DNA of 64,000 bases from Trichostrongylus colubriformis (GCA_963978905.1 OZ022257.1:45394203-45458202); one strand, 5' to 3'; counted from the stretch's first letter, positions 39,601 to 47,225 are shown. The notes: generated by a model from the letters alone, not told the origin. Numbers and translations: made by a program.

Positions 39601-42600
39601 GGTGGTGGTGGTCGTTCTGCTGCTTTTCGTCCAGTGTTAGTTCCAACGAGCACTTTTTCTTTTCTTTTTTGTCTTTCTTTTTCTTTTTTGTTTTTTCTTG
39701 TTTATTTCGCGTTTTGGTGGTTGTTTGATTCTTTTCGTTACGTGATAGTCGCACTATCTATGTTCTATTGCGGTCGTGCTTAACTATACTGTGATAACTA
39801 TTAACACTTTCATCTTACTTCTAACCGGCTAGTTCGTCTCGTGAATGGAATTCGCTGATGTTCAGACTTGAGAGAAAATTTCGCGTTGTCCTATCGATTC
39901 CTTGAAGGGCAATGAAAGAATCTTGCCCGGTGAGGGTTCTTCGAAAAATTTCTGCCCGAAGACTCCTAATACGCCAGACAAAGTGAGAAGATATGTGGTA
40001 AATAAGCGCTCGTCTGACTCAGTTCGCGCTGAATATCGCTAGCTCCCTTTGAAGGCTTGCGCAAATTCCGCGGGTTAACACTTTCTGGGGTATGTAGTGA
40101 TGTGCTGCACATGAGCGCGGTCGGCATCGTGAACCGCAAGGAAACGCGTGTTTGCGGCCTCTGTACAGGGGGTGCCGAAAAAAAATAGTTTTTGTCCTCC
40201 ACTTTCACCCCATATTAGTCGAACTTTGGCGAATTCCGAACAGGTATTTTCATCCCTGAAGTGAAGAGCAGACCTCACTTCACTGTTCTCCGTTACAGCC
40301 TTCTGAACGAGCAGGAACGGTTGCTTCTTCCGAGTGAGCAAGATGTGTCACATCAGCTGGGCAAAATCCGAAACTTCATCGCCCTTGTTCACAGCCTTGC
40401 TGAGGTCCCTCCACTCTGGGTTCCTGAGGGGATTCATACTGGGTGATGCTCTTGAATATTCCGTTTTTTCCGGTTCCCCAATGCCCTTCGTTTCCGAGAG
40501 CCAGAACGTGCCATTACCACTGAGACCCCTCCGAGGGCAGGTTTGAGGCATGAAAAATGATACTTCGGATCATAGCAGCCTTGTCCAAGCAGCATGGGCT
40601 CTGTGACTTCCATGATCCGAAGGGGCAATCTTTAGGAAGCTCCCCACAAAAGACCTACCAGGGAACTGGCTCCACTGTTTTAAGGGGACCTTGATACCGT
40701 GGGTGCTCTGAACCCCGACTGCGCCGCTTGAAGGCTCAATATTTTTATGAAAGTGAAGGTAGTGAGTCTCAGCTTGCTCCTGCTTCTAGAGGAGCTATCG
40801 GGAGTATTTCGCCCCTAAAATTTTATCTTTTCGTTTTCCTATGTTCTGTATACATGGCGGATGTAGGCCGTGAGTGGAATTATTTTTTTTGGCATCCCCT
40901 GTAAACGTTGTGCTGCCGATGATCTATTCAATAATTTTAAGAATATGGGATTTTATGATTCTTCATAACGGTGCTCACAAGATTCCATGGTATCCTCTTG
41001 ATGATTCTACTAGGTCGAAAGAGAAATTTTGGCCGGTTTTCGCAAATTTACTTGGGAGCCCATGGCTCGGACTCAAATTGTATCTTTTTCCACAAAATGA
41101 TCATCATTGGATGACTCATACTATTGCCAACATAATGCATATTTGAATTACCCACTTTGATTAAAGTCTGATGGTTTACATTGCGCAACTGCTGAAAAGT
41201 GGACTTCAAATCCATGCTTCCATAACACGCTGCTGTTGAAGGAGCTGTCGAGATGTTAAAAAGGGGTTCAGGTAGCGTCAGGTTTTACGGCGATTGGTAA
41301 CGAGTGGGGTCTCTAACCTGCATCTCCTTTCTTGTTTATGAAAGACGATCTGTGAAAAAATTCGCTCGTGCATGACTGCTCCGAAAGGTCGAGCAGCAAT
41401 TCTTTTTCAAAATTCGGCGATCTGGATCCATCCGAGGTGATCAACCACATTCATAATAGGGAATCTAATTTGTTTGGATATCCCCTGTGAATATGGACGC
41501 TCATCGTTTTCTGCTCTTTTATTAGCGCTTTGATCAACTATCATCCGGGCAACTTATTTCTCTCTGCACCTCTAAAATCAGTTCCAAACAAACTGTTCCA
41601 TCCGAAGCGCTACTTTTTCCCCTTGCGGTTCTTACATTTGTAGCTGCCACCGCTGCTCGACCAAACTAGAACACGTGAAGTCCAATAACTTAGAAGGTCC
41701 TTTTTGCTGTACTTCAAAAATCCTTCAACTTCAAATTCTTCATGCAATTACAGAGAAACTTTATTATTGAGAGAGAGTGATTTTTTCTGTATCTGAGGGG
41801 TACAATGGATGGGTTGATCTAGGTTGAGCTGCTTTGAAATTCGGATTAATCATGTAAATACGCTAAATCGGCCAGAACTTTCCTTACAACCAAGTATATT
41901 TTGTCGGACATTAATTGCCTGAAAGGAGGCTCACGTTGATTCAAAAGTCATGAGAGAAACTAGAACTGGAAAGGTATGTTTTTCCAAATGGTTGTGCGAC
42001 TTCCAAAGAGACGATAAGTCGCAAAGTTCGCGTTGCAAGGCGCGCCTAACGCTTTATATCTTCTCCTCGCTACGGTACGATTTTATGTGGTGGGTGCCTG
42101 CGGCGGAGTAGACGTAGAAGGCGGAGCACGTTCACCACTTGGTTTATTCGTTGACCCATCCTTTCAAGTGTGCGCAGGGCACCAAAGCACTTTTCGGCTG
42201 AGGTCGATGATCAGAGGGCCTTATTTTCCGGGTTTTGGGTGTTATTACAGTCCTCGATCGGGGAAAATTCTCCCCATCGTGTGTTTGAAGTGTTGCGCTC
42301 TACTCTAGGACGTCGCCTTGATTGTATAGTGATTTCTCGGTTTTGAAATGCCAATCCTTCCCTAGGACATCCCTCAGTGAAGACATCAGCGAATTCCCAC
42401 ACGTGAATCGTGCTTCATAAAGTATTGATCGCAACGCTAATGACACGCTCTCGAAATTTAGCCAACCACAAACCGATAGTTCGTCTGAAGAAGAGAATGG
42501 CAACGGGATGGATCTTGATCTGGGTGCTTTCGAACTCGTCGATTCTGGTGTAACTGCTGAGACGTTGCTCTCCACTGAAGAACCGGTCATTTATCATAGG

Positions 42601-45600
42601 GTTTGTACGATTTCAAACTGTTCCTACTGAAAATCAAAAATTAAAACACTTAGGATCTTCCCGTGCATTCCGTTCACCACGATACTGTGCAAACAGAGGC
42701 TGCCCTGGCGAATCTCATGTCAGCACCATCCAGTATGCTGACAGGGGCTATTCCGCCAACAATGGTTGAGGTAATTTGTGAGATTTTTTGCTGATTCTAG
42801 AAGCGCGTCATTATTATGATTTTAAATTATTGTGAACCAGAACCGCATTTCACATTTGTATGAAGACCTCGCTATCTTCTCGTTACTGGTGGAGGGATCT
42901 TAGCACCAACCAGACTCTTTTGCAAGAAAGTCTGATCGAAACTACTTAGCACCCTTCCACCAATGACGTCTATGATGGCACCCACCTTAGCGACCGTATG
43001 CCTTCAAAATAGTCATAGTATGCTATTTGCTCATCATTTTGTTTGTATTTGAGCACTGGGGCAGTAATTTAGAGACATTCAGGTGTGTAGAGTAATAAAT
43101 ATAGTGCAAAGATGAACTCAGGGGTGTACGAGAAGCCATCATTTGTTATTTTTGAGGTAGAACGGGCCTCAAAAGTGTCCAGTAGGTAGATTACAAAAGC
43201 GCTAGGCACGTTTCCACCACCTGATCCTTCCTCCAAAATGAGGCCTTGACAGTGATGGAGGTGTGCGATGAGGTACTATCTTAGGCACTGTTCAGGGTTC
43301 GTGATTCAGGCGATCAGGTGGAATGGAATAGACATCGATCAAGCAATTGGGCGATTAGCGATCATCAGCCTAATCGATGCGTACTTACGTTTCCGTTTGA
43401 TCGCCCAATCGTCCATTTGATTTGTATCTGATTTATTTTGCTCAGTTACAATCGCCTAGAACGCAGAGCGGTGGCAAACTCTGAACACTCCCTCAGAGTT
43501 CGGCTCTTGCAGCTAGCGTGATGAACACGCCAACGCGCCGAATCGAGACCGCACTTTGTTTCACCTGCTCTGTCGGTTTTCACCTTCTCATTGCAGGACA
43601 ACTACTGCTTTGTAGTGGACGGCGAAAGAGTGCGTATGGGTGATATTCTCGGCGATGACCAATGGTGGAGACATACGTCACGACCGACGAAGTACTTCTA
43701 TTCAGAAGACCTCAGGCAATTCCATCGTGTGAACTGTATCGCTGTCAAAGGCAAGGTGATCACAGCCAAGTTGGCCACATCTGCACTTCAGGTAAGTTGG
43801 TTTGAAAATTTTCAAAGAATCGTCCAGGGAGATTCGAGTTTTTCTTACTCCCATGCAGTTATTGTGGTTATTCATTGCAAGCCCTAGCACGCGAAAAATC
43901 AAAATCCTTTGTCGGGGATCACGAATTCGGGGTTAGAGGGCTCACGCCTCTGTCATGGATCCTCAGAGGGAAGGTGTCATTTCTGGGCTGGGAGATGGGA
44001 ATCGCTCCTAGTGCGGTGTTTTTCAAAAGATCAGAGTTAGAGAGAGCCGTGTTTTTCTCTCAGGTACCCAGAGTGAACGGACCTTAGCGAGGTTGTGAAC
44101 GAGGGCGACGAAATCCGCAATTTTGCCGTGTTGAGGTGACACATCATGTACACTCGGAATAATCTCCCGATCCTGTTCGTGGAGAAGGCTGTAACGGAGT
44201 TCACTGATGAGTGGAGGAGAACAATTACCTTTTTATTGGCACCTTGGCACCCCTATATACAGGGTGGGGCAAAATTACGGAAACAAGGCGCGGGCGGGGG
44301 AACTTTGACCTCTGAGGCGCTTTTCGCATTTGAAAAGCTCTTGCTTATTTTTATTCGATTCAGCGCAACCTTCTCTACTAACCAGCACAAAAATTTCATA
44401 TTTGATCTAAAATGACAATGCCATCCCCTCACCGGAATTCCCTCATCTATGCACCATCAAGGACTTCAGGCGATTGACATCTCCCGTCGTCTAAAGGTAT
44501 CACAAAGCCTTGTATCGAAATCAGTCGCAAGGTTCACAGAACTAGGAAACCTTTCCGACCGACCAGGACGTGGAAGACCGACTTCTGTCACGATCAGGGC
44601 GGACATCAAGAGAGTGCGTGATCGTCTGCGTTTGAAGCCAGTGCGGTCGCTTCGGAGATGGCAGAAGAAATGTCGATTTCCACGTGACAGATGGGCAGGA
44701 TTGTGAAAGATCACTTGGAAACTGAAGGCACACAAGCAAGGAGGAGGACAGTTTCTTTCTGCCGACAGCAAAAGGAACAGAAACCAACGCTACAGGAAAT
44801 TTTCCTAGATTTCATTGCCTTCGATGAATGGTCTCCCAGTTCCGAACCTCAACCCACTCGGTTTCTCTGTATGGAGTGTCCTCGAGCATAAGGCATGCTC
44901 AAAACCTCATCCCGACCTTAATTACTCGAAGGCAGCGCTGAAGAAAGCATGGGATGAGTTGGACGAAGGCTATCTCCTCGCCACGGTCAACGCGTTTTCG
45001 GAGCGTCTTCGAGCCTTTATCGGAGTAAATGGAGATGGTTTCAAAAAAAAAGTAGTACCGTTTGTTCAGTTTTTTCTGGAGAGTAAATCGGTAATGATTA
45101 TGTTTTTGTTCGAGCTGAAATAAGGTTTTTGGGTAGCATCAACTTAGTTTCCGTAATTTTGCCCCACCCTGTATATTTGGCTTGACTGCAAGGAGGTATT
45201 AAAAACTCAAGTTTCCGTGAGCAATTTCTTTGATTTTGCCTAACTCTCTCACAGAACCCAAGCGCCGTTTCCAGGTGCAAGCGGCTGGTGCCGCCTCGTC
45301 GTCGTCGACGCCGCGTTCATCTGTAAGTGGCGCATCGGCGCGTTCACACGGTCGTGACAACAAGGTACCATTGGCGCACGTCTACAAAGTGATACGTTTC
45401 TATTCGTTTTGGAAGACTTGCACATCCTTCCATCGTATCGTCACAATGATTGATCGAGTCACAGATGATCGTAATGTGAACCCGGACTTCAAGAAGCGTC
45501 TCTTTGTACAGTATCTTTGGCGAAATGCCAAGCCTGTTGAGAAGGCACGCGTACAGAAGGAATTTGATCCGCGACGACAACGACTGCTACGATTTGTCAC

Positions 45601-45637
45601 CGATCCTGCGGCTCGAAAAAGGTTTCAAAAAACGTGA
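21462..45637 (+). CDS. TWiK-type two-pore-domain potassium channel with giant C-terminal tail (spliced gene)
   Basis: The gene-level span covers about 24 exons, listed separately. Chained by codon phase they give roughly 1270 residues. Using the 21767 start: M1 about 36-58 (ending IFYRLE), a long extracellular cap, P1 with TIGYGN near 172, M2 ending in the K2P signature ITIGDLGKF, M3 about 268-292, P2 with TIGFGD near 312, M4 ending MCIDLVG then IQYIQKIHYFGRK. These mark a plasma-membrane K+ leak channel of the nematode TWK group. The tail after M4 is about 900 residues, whereas typical K2Ps are 300-500 in total. It has Ser/Arg-rich, Pro-rich and unrecognised modules. Two junctions are not phase-consistent. 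Whether it is one gene or a channel gene plus a downstream gene rests on phase agreement, not on transcript data. I do not assign a C. elegans twk orthologue. Confidence 0.8.
21767..21853 (+). CDS. Candidate 5' exon B of the K2P gene
   Basis: The ATG at 21767 opens 29 codons (MDQQLREIEGLLESS... ending TTRIKK), followed by a GTATTC donor in phase 0. Joining to the M1 exon gives ...TRIKK-YVKLALPHV, a basic stretch leading into M1 as in other TWK proteins. An in-frame stop lies about 40 bases upstream, consistent with a start exon. I favour this over exon A. Confidence 0.5.
22977..23084 (+). CDS. K2P exon: M1
   Basis: Follows a TATTTAG acceptor and ends at GTAAGT, phase 0 to 0. It encodes YVKLALPHVALVAVVCLYAV then IGAYIFYRLESPNEDR. 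The hydrophobic span and the GAxIFxxLE ending are the M1 hallmark of K2P channels. Confidence 0.9.
23428..23936. mobile_element. Foldback MITE in the first K2P intron
   Basis: The two halves are long inverted copies. The left TACAGGATTTTGCCAACAGT and the reverse complement of the right, TACACAACCTTGTCAACGAC, mark the ends. Inner arm blocks such as TCTGGATTGCGA, TTCTGACGCAGGTTTGCATC and GAGAGTCTCGATGCC are mirrored around a centre near 23690. A small secondary hairpin (AAGTGGTAATCC/GGATTACCACTT) lies near 23578-23607. TA at both ends. There is no coding content. Confidence 0.85.
24543..24609 (+). CDS. K2P exon: extracellular cap, part 1
   Basis: TTTTCAG acceptor, phase 0 in and phase 1 out at GTAGGT. 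It encodes LKAVGKALIGDMRTNLIAKI then RN, an amphipathic segment where the cap helices of K2P channels lie. Confidence 0.8.
25709..25805 (+). CDS. K2P exon: extracellular cap, part 2
   Basis: CTTTCAG acceptor, phase 1 in and phase 2 out at GTAAGC. It joins in frame to the previous exon and encodes GSQKVWKDSIEDELYRFNDK then IYKAFKEQYV. The charged helical composition fits the cap. Confidence 0.8.
25860..25934 (+). CDS. K2P exon: cap to P1 linker
   Basis: ATTTCAG acceptor, phase 2 in and out at GTGCTG. It encodes RYADVRIVPSQELLRKDDSD then RPKRH, and is separated from its neighbour by an intron of only 54 bases, typical of nematodes. Confidence 0.8.
26003..26091 (+). CDS. K2P exon: pore helix and first half of P1 filter
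   Basis: GTTTCAG acceptor, phase 2 in and phase 1 out. It ends with KMWTASSALFFAATTMATI. The filter Gly codon is split by the intron and completed by the next exon as TIGYGN. Confidence 0.9.
27109..27204 (+). CDS. K2P exon: P1 filter and M2
   Basis: TTTTAAG acceptor, phase 1 in and out at GTTCAG. It encodes GYGNIVPATSSGRIACVVFA then LFGAPLAIITIG. It completes the first filter and carries M2 up to the ITIGDLGKF signature, which continues in the next exon. Confidence 0.92.
27264..27371 (+). CDS. K2P exon: M2-M3 cytosolic loop
   Basis: ATCCAG acceptor, phase 1 in and out at GTAGGT. It encodes DLGKFLSECTIWLYKEMKKG then RALLYARWRRFRGLNK. DLGKF directly after M2 is characteristic of TWK channels. 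The loop is strongly basic. Confidence 0.92.
27470..27579 (+). CDS. K2P exon: loop and start of M3
   Basis: TATACAG acceptor, phase 1 in and phase 0 out at GTAATT. An acidic/Ser-rich loop (ENEDAESQLSSSRSLDWEDL) leads to VPVFMVFTILL, the first part of M3. Confidence 0.88.
27580..29764 (+). other. Long K2P intron, no element resolved
   Basis: About 2.2 kb lies between the two halves of M3. I found no coding exon or terminal-repeat element. A possible unmatched repeat lies near 27780-28070. The intron ends with a clean CAACCACAG acceptor. Confidence 0.6.
29765..29846 (+). CDS. K2P exon: M3 and P2 pore helix start
   Basis: Phase 0 in and phase 1 out at GTGAGT. It encodes KFQLYIAFGGVLFSFLEGWT then YMDAFYY. 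The W-x-Y-x-DAFYY motif before the second pore is typical of TWK channels. Confidence 0.9.
30450..30508 (+). CDS. K2P exon: P2 filter
   Basis: CTTTCAG acceptor, phase 1 in. It encodes SFISLTTIGFGDIVPENHEY, with the second filter GFGD. The donor is best placed at GTTATT after ...GAGTAC, leaving phase 0. The following M4 exon needs phase 2, so either a small exon is missed or there is an indel. Confidence 0.85.
30829..31357 (+). mobile_element. TTAA-flanked MITE in a K2P intron
   Basis: It is bounded by TTAA on both sides (30825-30828 and 31358-31361). The ends are inverted: AGACAACATTAGGGG on the left and CCCCTAATGATGCCT on the right. It aligns over its whole length with 61726-62277. A TTAA target is the habit of piggyBac-class elements; no transposase is present. 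Confidence 0.85.
31690..32420 (+). pseudogene. Mariner transposase relic in a K2P intron
   Basis: Scattered mariner motifs are legible in order: MEDKPRSGLS near 31880, NNARSHAAKSTQAKLQELGW near 32063, PPHPPYSPRIAP near 32130, then FSNSQNPDFWKERIND near 32255. Stops and frame changes separate them. The Asp expected after PYSP is replaced by Arg. No clear terminal repeats remain. It resembles the relic at 14840-15481, so probably the same subfamily. Confidence 0.75.
32438..32561 (+). CDS. K2P exon: M4
   Basis: Two acceptors are possible, GATAG before 32438 or TTCAG before 32450; both read the same frame and need phase 2. It encodes (CWFS)YIVLMLAYLGIGLAVTTM then CIDLVGIQYIQKIHYFGRK, ending in phase 0 at GTTAGT. 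MCIDLVG..YI.KIHYFGRK is the conserved end of M4 in nematode TWK channels. Confidence 0.88.
33208..33326 (+). CDS. K2P exon: proximal C-terminal helix
   Basis: TTTAG acceptor, phase 0 in and phase 2 out at GTGAGT. It encodes FRGTDLLHLLKRKRMIERRL then AMGQGEEILQMYIQQMQNQ. The basic amphipathic stretch just after M4 is expected in TWK proteins. Confidence 0.85.
33357..33473. repeat. Short AT-rich foldback in intron
   Basis: TAGGGTAATCTATAATTTAT on the left is mirrored by AATTGTAGATCACCCTA on the right. The centre is an AT-only run of repeated TAATTTATA words. It may be a very small MITE. A single end-like piece (GGGTCACCCTGTAGAGAATA) occurs near 33930. Confidence 0.4.
34533..34592 (+). CDS. K2P exon: acidic tail segment
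   Basis: ATTTTCAG acceptor, phase 2 in and out at GTAGGT. It encodes LPEPVVVEQQWEEDKTSSHI. Confidence 0.8.
34699..34794 (+). CDS. K2P exon: tail segment
   Basis: GATTTTCAG acceptor, phase 2 in and out at GTATGT. It encodes EWQIDDALMSSYYSFDFPLA then IRVPSPNVLSIR. Using the earlier TCTTAG acceptor would end the protein after three more residues, so the 34699 acceptor is preferred for the long form. A short form is possible. Confidence 0.75.
35343..35393 (+). CDS. K2P exon: short Ser-rich tail exon
   Basis: CTTTTAG acceptor, phase 2 in and out at GTGAGT. It encodes SYRPPSTYSNSSASARS. Phase agreement with both neighbours is the main support. Confidence 0.7.
35699..35807 (+). CDS. K2P exon: Ser/Glu-rich tail exon
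   Basis: CATTCAG acceptor, phase 2 in and phase 0 out at GTTTGT. It encodes MLKRRSESRGESWDESGPSI then SEHCSLSTEPSVHIRQ. The RRSES motif is a plausible basophilic kinase site (inference). Confidence 0.75.
35861..35951 (+). CDS. K2P exon: tail segment
   Basis: TTTTCCAG acceptor, phase 0 in and phase 1 out at GTTTGT; the intron before it is 53 bases. It encodes AYWDNYQTPTASPSSFDYEM then PLPSPDYQKI. Confidence 0.75.
36004..36671 (+). CDS. K2P exon: large Ser/Arg/Pro-rich tail exon
   Basis: TTTTTCAG acceptor, phase 1 in and phase 0 out at GTGAGT. It encodes about 222 residues. It opens with an Arg-rich patch (CARRSRRLRSCPSG), continues with Ser/Pro-rich low-complexity sequence including CDSPPPPHPATIDF, and ends with a more ordered part, DVDWLNVSPRVMQLVKHDLP then KLFEHVRTDN. 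The base composition is visibly more GC-rich than the flanking introns. Likely a cytosolic regulatory region; no catalytic domain is recognised. Confidence 0.8.
36672..38215 (+). other. K2P intron
   Basis: About 1.5 kb without a recognisable exon. TTAA then AGGAATCTTCCACGGAAAT near 37175-37197 matches the terminal sequence of the TTAA MITE at 63478-63902, suggesting a solitary end or short remnant. Confidence 0.5.
38216..38292 (+). CDS. K2P exon: conserved-looking acidic/aromatic segment
   Basis: TTTTTAG acceptor, phase 0 in and phase 2 out at GTACGT. It encodes PVGVACMEDWDSYIRMLEDY then NKPYE. Confidence 0.75.
38624..39229 (+). CDS. K2P exon: long proline-rich tract
   Basis: TTTGAAG acceptor, phase 2 in and phase 2 out at GTTTAG. 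It encodes about 202 residues. The middle 130 or so are dense in Pro, Ser and Thr, with repeated SPP, TPP and PSPPLPSMPPSPPSPP motifs. The end turns acidic (VVPEEHELIMEQDESEDML). PxxP motifs could bind SH3 or WW domains, and many SP/TP sites could be phosphorylated (inference). Reading the opposite strand gives an artefactual Gly-rich frame. Confidence 0.8.
39277..39550 (+). CDS. Possible alternative terminal exon
   Basis: A strong acceptor (polypyrimidine tract then TCTCAG) follows the 39229 donor by only 47 bases. In the phase left by that donor (2), the frame stays open to a stop at 39548-39550, adding about 90 residues (SLMVVSDIMQSILSIDLVGG..., TKFECMMLLTPNVRDKDTIE). It could give a shorter channel lacking the C-terminal module. 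The opposite strand is also open, so this could be chance. Confidence 0.4.
39551..42461 (+). other. Long K2P intron containing a dispersed repeat
   Basis: A repeat at about 40170-40560 is found again, inverted, at 43885-44255 (listed separately). A possible short unassigned exon (GACATCCCTCAGTGAAGACA from 42365) precedes a GTGAAT donor but does not fit the phase of its neighbours. The rest shows nothing recognisable. Confidence 0.5.
40170..40560 (-). repeat. Dispersed intronic repeat, copy 1 (inverted relative to copy 2)
   Basis: Its reverse complement aligns with 43885-44255 through several blocks: CTCAGGAACCCAGAGTGGA, GTGAACAAGGGCGATGAA, GTGACACATCTTGCTCACTC and AGAAGGCTGTAACGGAG. I estimate roughly three-quarters identity by eye. 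No transposase was recognised. Both copies lie in introns of the same gene and face each other. Confidence 0.65.
42462..42600 (+). CDS. K2P exon: start of C-terminal module (copy I)
   Basis: AAATTTAG acceptor, phase 2 in and phase 0 out at GTTTGT. It encodes QPQTDSSSEEENGNGMDLDL then GAFELVDSGVTAETLLSTEE and PVIYHR. The phase agrees with the 39229 donor. Confidence 0.75.
42654..42770 (+). CDS. K2P exon: C-terminal module, segment 2 (copy I)
   Basis: ACTTAG acceptor, phase 0 in and out at GTAATT. It encodes DLPVHSVHHDTVQTEAALAN then LMSAPSSMLTGAIPPTMVE. The VYSV/VHSV and IPPxMV words recur in the downstream copy (55074-55442). Confidence 0.8.
43597..43791 (+). CDS. K2P exon: core of C-terminal module (copy I)
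   Basis: ATTGCAG acceptor, phase 0 in and out at GTAAGT. It encodes DNYCFVVDGERVRMGDILGD then DQWWRHTSRPTKYFYSEDLR, QFHRV and NCIAVKGKVITAKLATSALQ. The downstream copy shows DN(Y/F)CF, DG(E/D), ILxxxQWW, T..FYS.DL..FH, so this is an evolutionarily constrained domain. I do not recognise it. Confidence 0.85.
43885..44255 (+). repeat. Dispersed intronic repeat, copy 2
   Basis: The counterpart of 40170-40560 in opposite orientation. It ends just before the Tc1-like element at 44258. Confidence 0.65.
44258..45173 (+). mobile_element. Internally deleted Tc1/mariner-class element in a K2P intron
   Basis: Perfect inverted ends TACAGGGTGGGGCAAAATTA then CGGAAAC (27 bases), with TA on both sides. The length is 916 bases. 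A 5' transposase fragment encodes the DNA-binding helix-turn-helix (LQAIDISRRLKVSQSLVSKS, then GRPTS). The 3' fragment has the end of the catalytic domain (LNPLGFSVWSVLEHKAC, then AFSERLRAFIGVNG). The middle, with two catalytic Asp residues, is missing, and the third position reads Gly. A non-autonomous relative of the element at 47226. Confidence 0.88.
45255..45637 (+). CDS. K2P terminal exon: end of C-terminal module (copy I)
   Basis: CTCACAG acceptor, then open to a stop at 45635-45637. It encodes PKRRFQVQAAGAASSSSTPR, a Ser/Arg linker, then KVIRFYSFWKTCTSFHRIVT, MIDRVTDD, DFKKRLFVQYLWRNAKP and a basic end (RRQRLLRFVTDPAARKRFQK). This frame needs phase 1 in, whereas the previous exon leaves phase 0, so a small exon may be missing between them. 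FW.TC..FHRIV and FKKR.F.QY.WR recur in the downstream copy. Confidence 0.8.
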
Positions 45638-47225
45638 TCCCCTGCTGTCTGTATCTATATTTATCTGTGTGTGAGCGTGCCTTCTGCCTTGTTTCCCTTC
45701 TGCTCCATTGCGTTTTCATTCCAAACTTGATGAAATATAGAGGAACTTTTCGCTCTACGTCACCTCGCTTGTATGTCAGTGGTCCAGTGTCACAGCGAGG
45801 TTGGAATTCGGTGATCCATTCATTTTCTATTTTATCTGAAGATATTGTTAAATGCATGAAGTGCGTCAGAATGCTAGTGTATGTGGGACGTATATGTCCG
45901 TTTTCCTTGTTCGTATGTCTGCAGTATCGCTCCGCCCACTTCTACATTCGCTTTTATCGTCATCTCAACACATCTTCTCGTATTGTTCCTATCGCAACGG
46001 GTCCGATATGTCCGTCATCTTCACGGACGGTCACCACGCTCAGGTATAGCGCAAGATGCTCTGTATCCGAGATTCTAAAGCGGTTGACACTATAGGCATT
46101 GTTTATTTCCTTACCCATTTCCAGTCTACTATAGCAGTTAATAGATAAGATAGACAAAAAGAGCAAGTTTTAGCGGGGGATGGACGTACGATTGACAGGA
46201 AGAGCAAGTTCTAGGGGGATAGACGTTTTCGAGCACTAAAAACTTCGACCGTAAGTGAGTCACCATATTGAGCTATGCTTATTACAGTTGTTTGGATTGG
46301 AGGGAACACGGATATTCTTCCACGAAAGGCTATGTTAAAGCAAAAATGACACATTCGCGAGCAACTAAGAAAAAACTGAGAGAGTCGCCCAAGTGACTAA
46401 GACCTTCTTTTAGCAAATGGTCACTGGATCGTGACCCCCTTTCTCAGAATATTGTGCGTGTTGTCATGAATTTGAACGTAGATCAGCCAGAGACGTGACT
46501 ATCTCTGATGTGAGGGTAACTTGTGTTTCCTGAATCTACCACGCCCATCTCCCGCTTACGCGCACTGCTCTTCCTGTTTTCCTGTCGTCTAACCTTCCAC
46601 GGTCCCATCGCATAACTACCCACATGCGCTTCTCAAGTCGCCTTTCCTTCCAAAGGAACTAACTGTCGTGTGTGCATGTCAATATAGTTGTATTTACAGT
46701 ATGCTTTTCTTTGTCACATTCGGCTATCATACTCCTTCACCACTGTACTTCTACCTTCTCCTACTATAATTATATGTTTTATTTATTCGTTGTTGCAAAA
46801 GAGTGCTACCGGATATCATACGAATTTATGCGTACTGTGCATTTCTGCTCCTGTATACGTCTTCTATGTGCTATGAACTGTGTTTTGTAATATCGAAGGT
46901 GCGTGATATATAAATGGTGTGCTCATTGCCGCTTCACGCTTTTTCCCTGTTCGCCATATTCTGTCCTTTCCTGTCATTCCACTTCTTTCTTGTCTTCACT
47001 GTTTTTGTCTATGACGACGGTAAGAGTGCAAGCGTATTTCATTTCCTTTTCTTTCCTGCTCATTGATGATCACTGGAAACCAAGCGATCCAGCGGGACAT
47101 ACATTCTATCATGAAGTGAAGGCTCCACAAGGCATCTAGTAGAGCGATATGATAGCCTTGTACTAAGGATTATAGTCGTACCCTTCATGCTCAGGGAATA
47201 TCCTTGGATAATCTCATCTGAGAAG
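45638..47225 (+). other. 3' flank of the channel gene
   Basis: Probably contains the 3' untranslated region. I found no canonical AATAAA close to the stop. Open frames here are Cys/Ser/Phe-rich and look like chance. Near 46140-46225 two diverged copies of AAAAGAGCAAGTTTTAG.GGGGAT occur. Confidence 0.4.

Noticed and set aside
45634..46095. A 153-codon frame after the channel stop
   Set aside because: Cys/Leu/Ser-rich without motifs and overlapping the stop codon of the real exon; treated as 3' flank.
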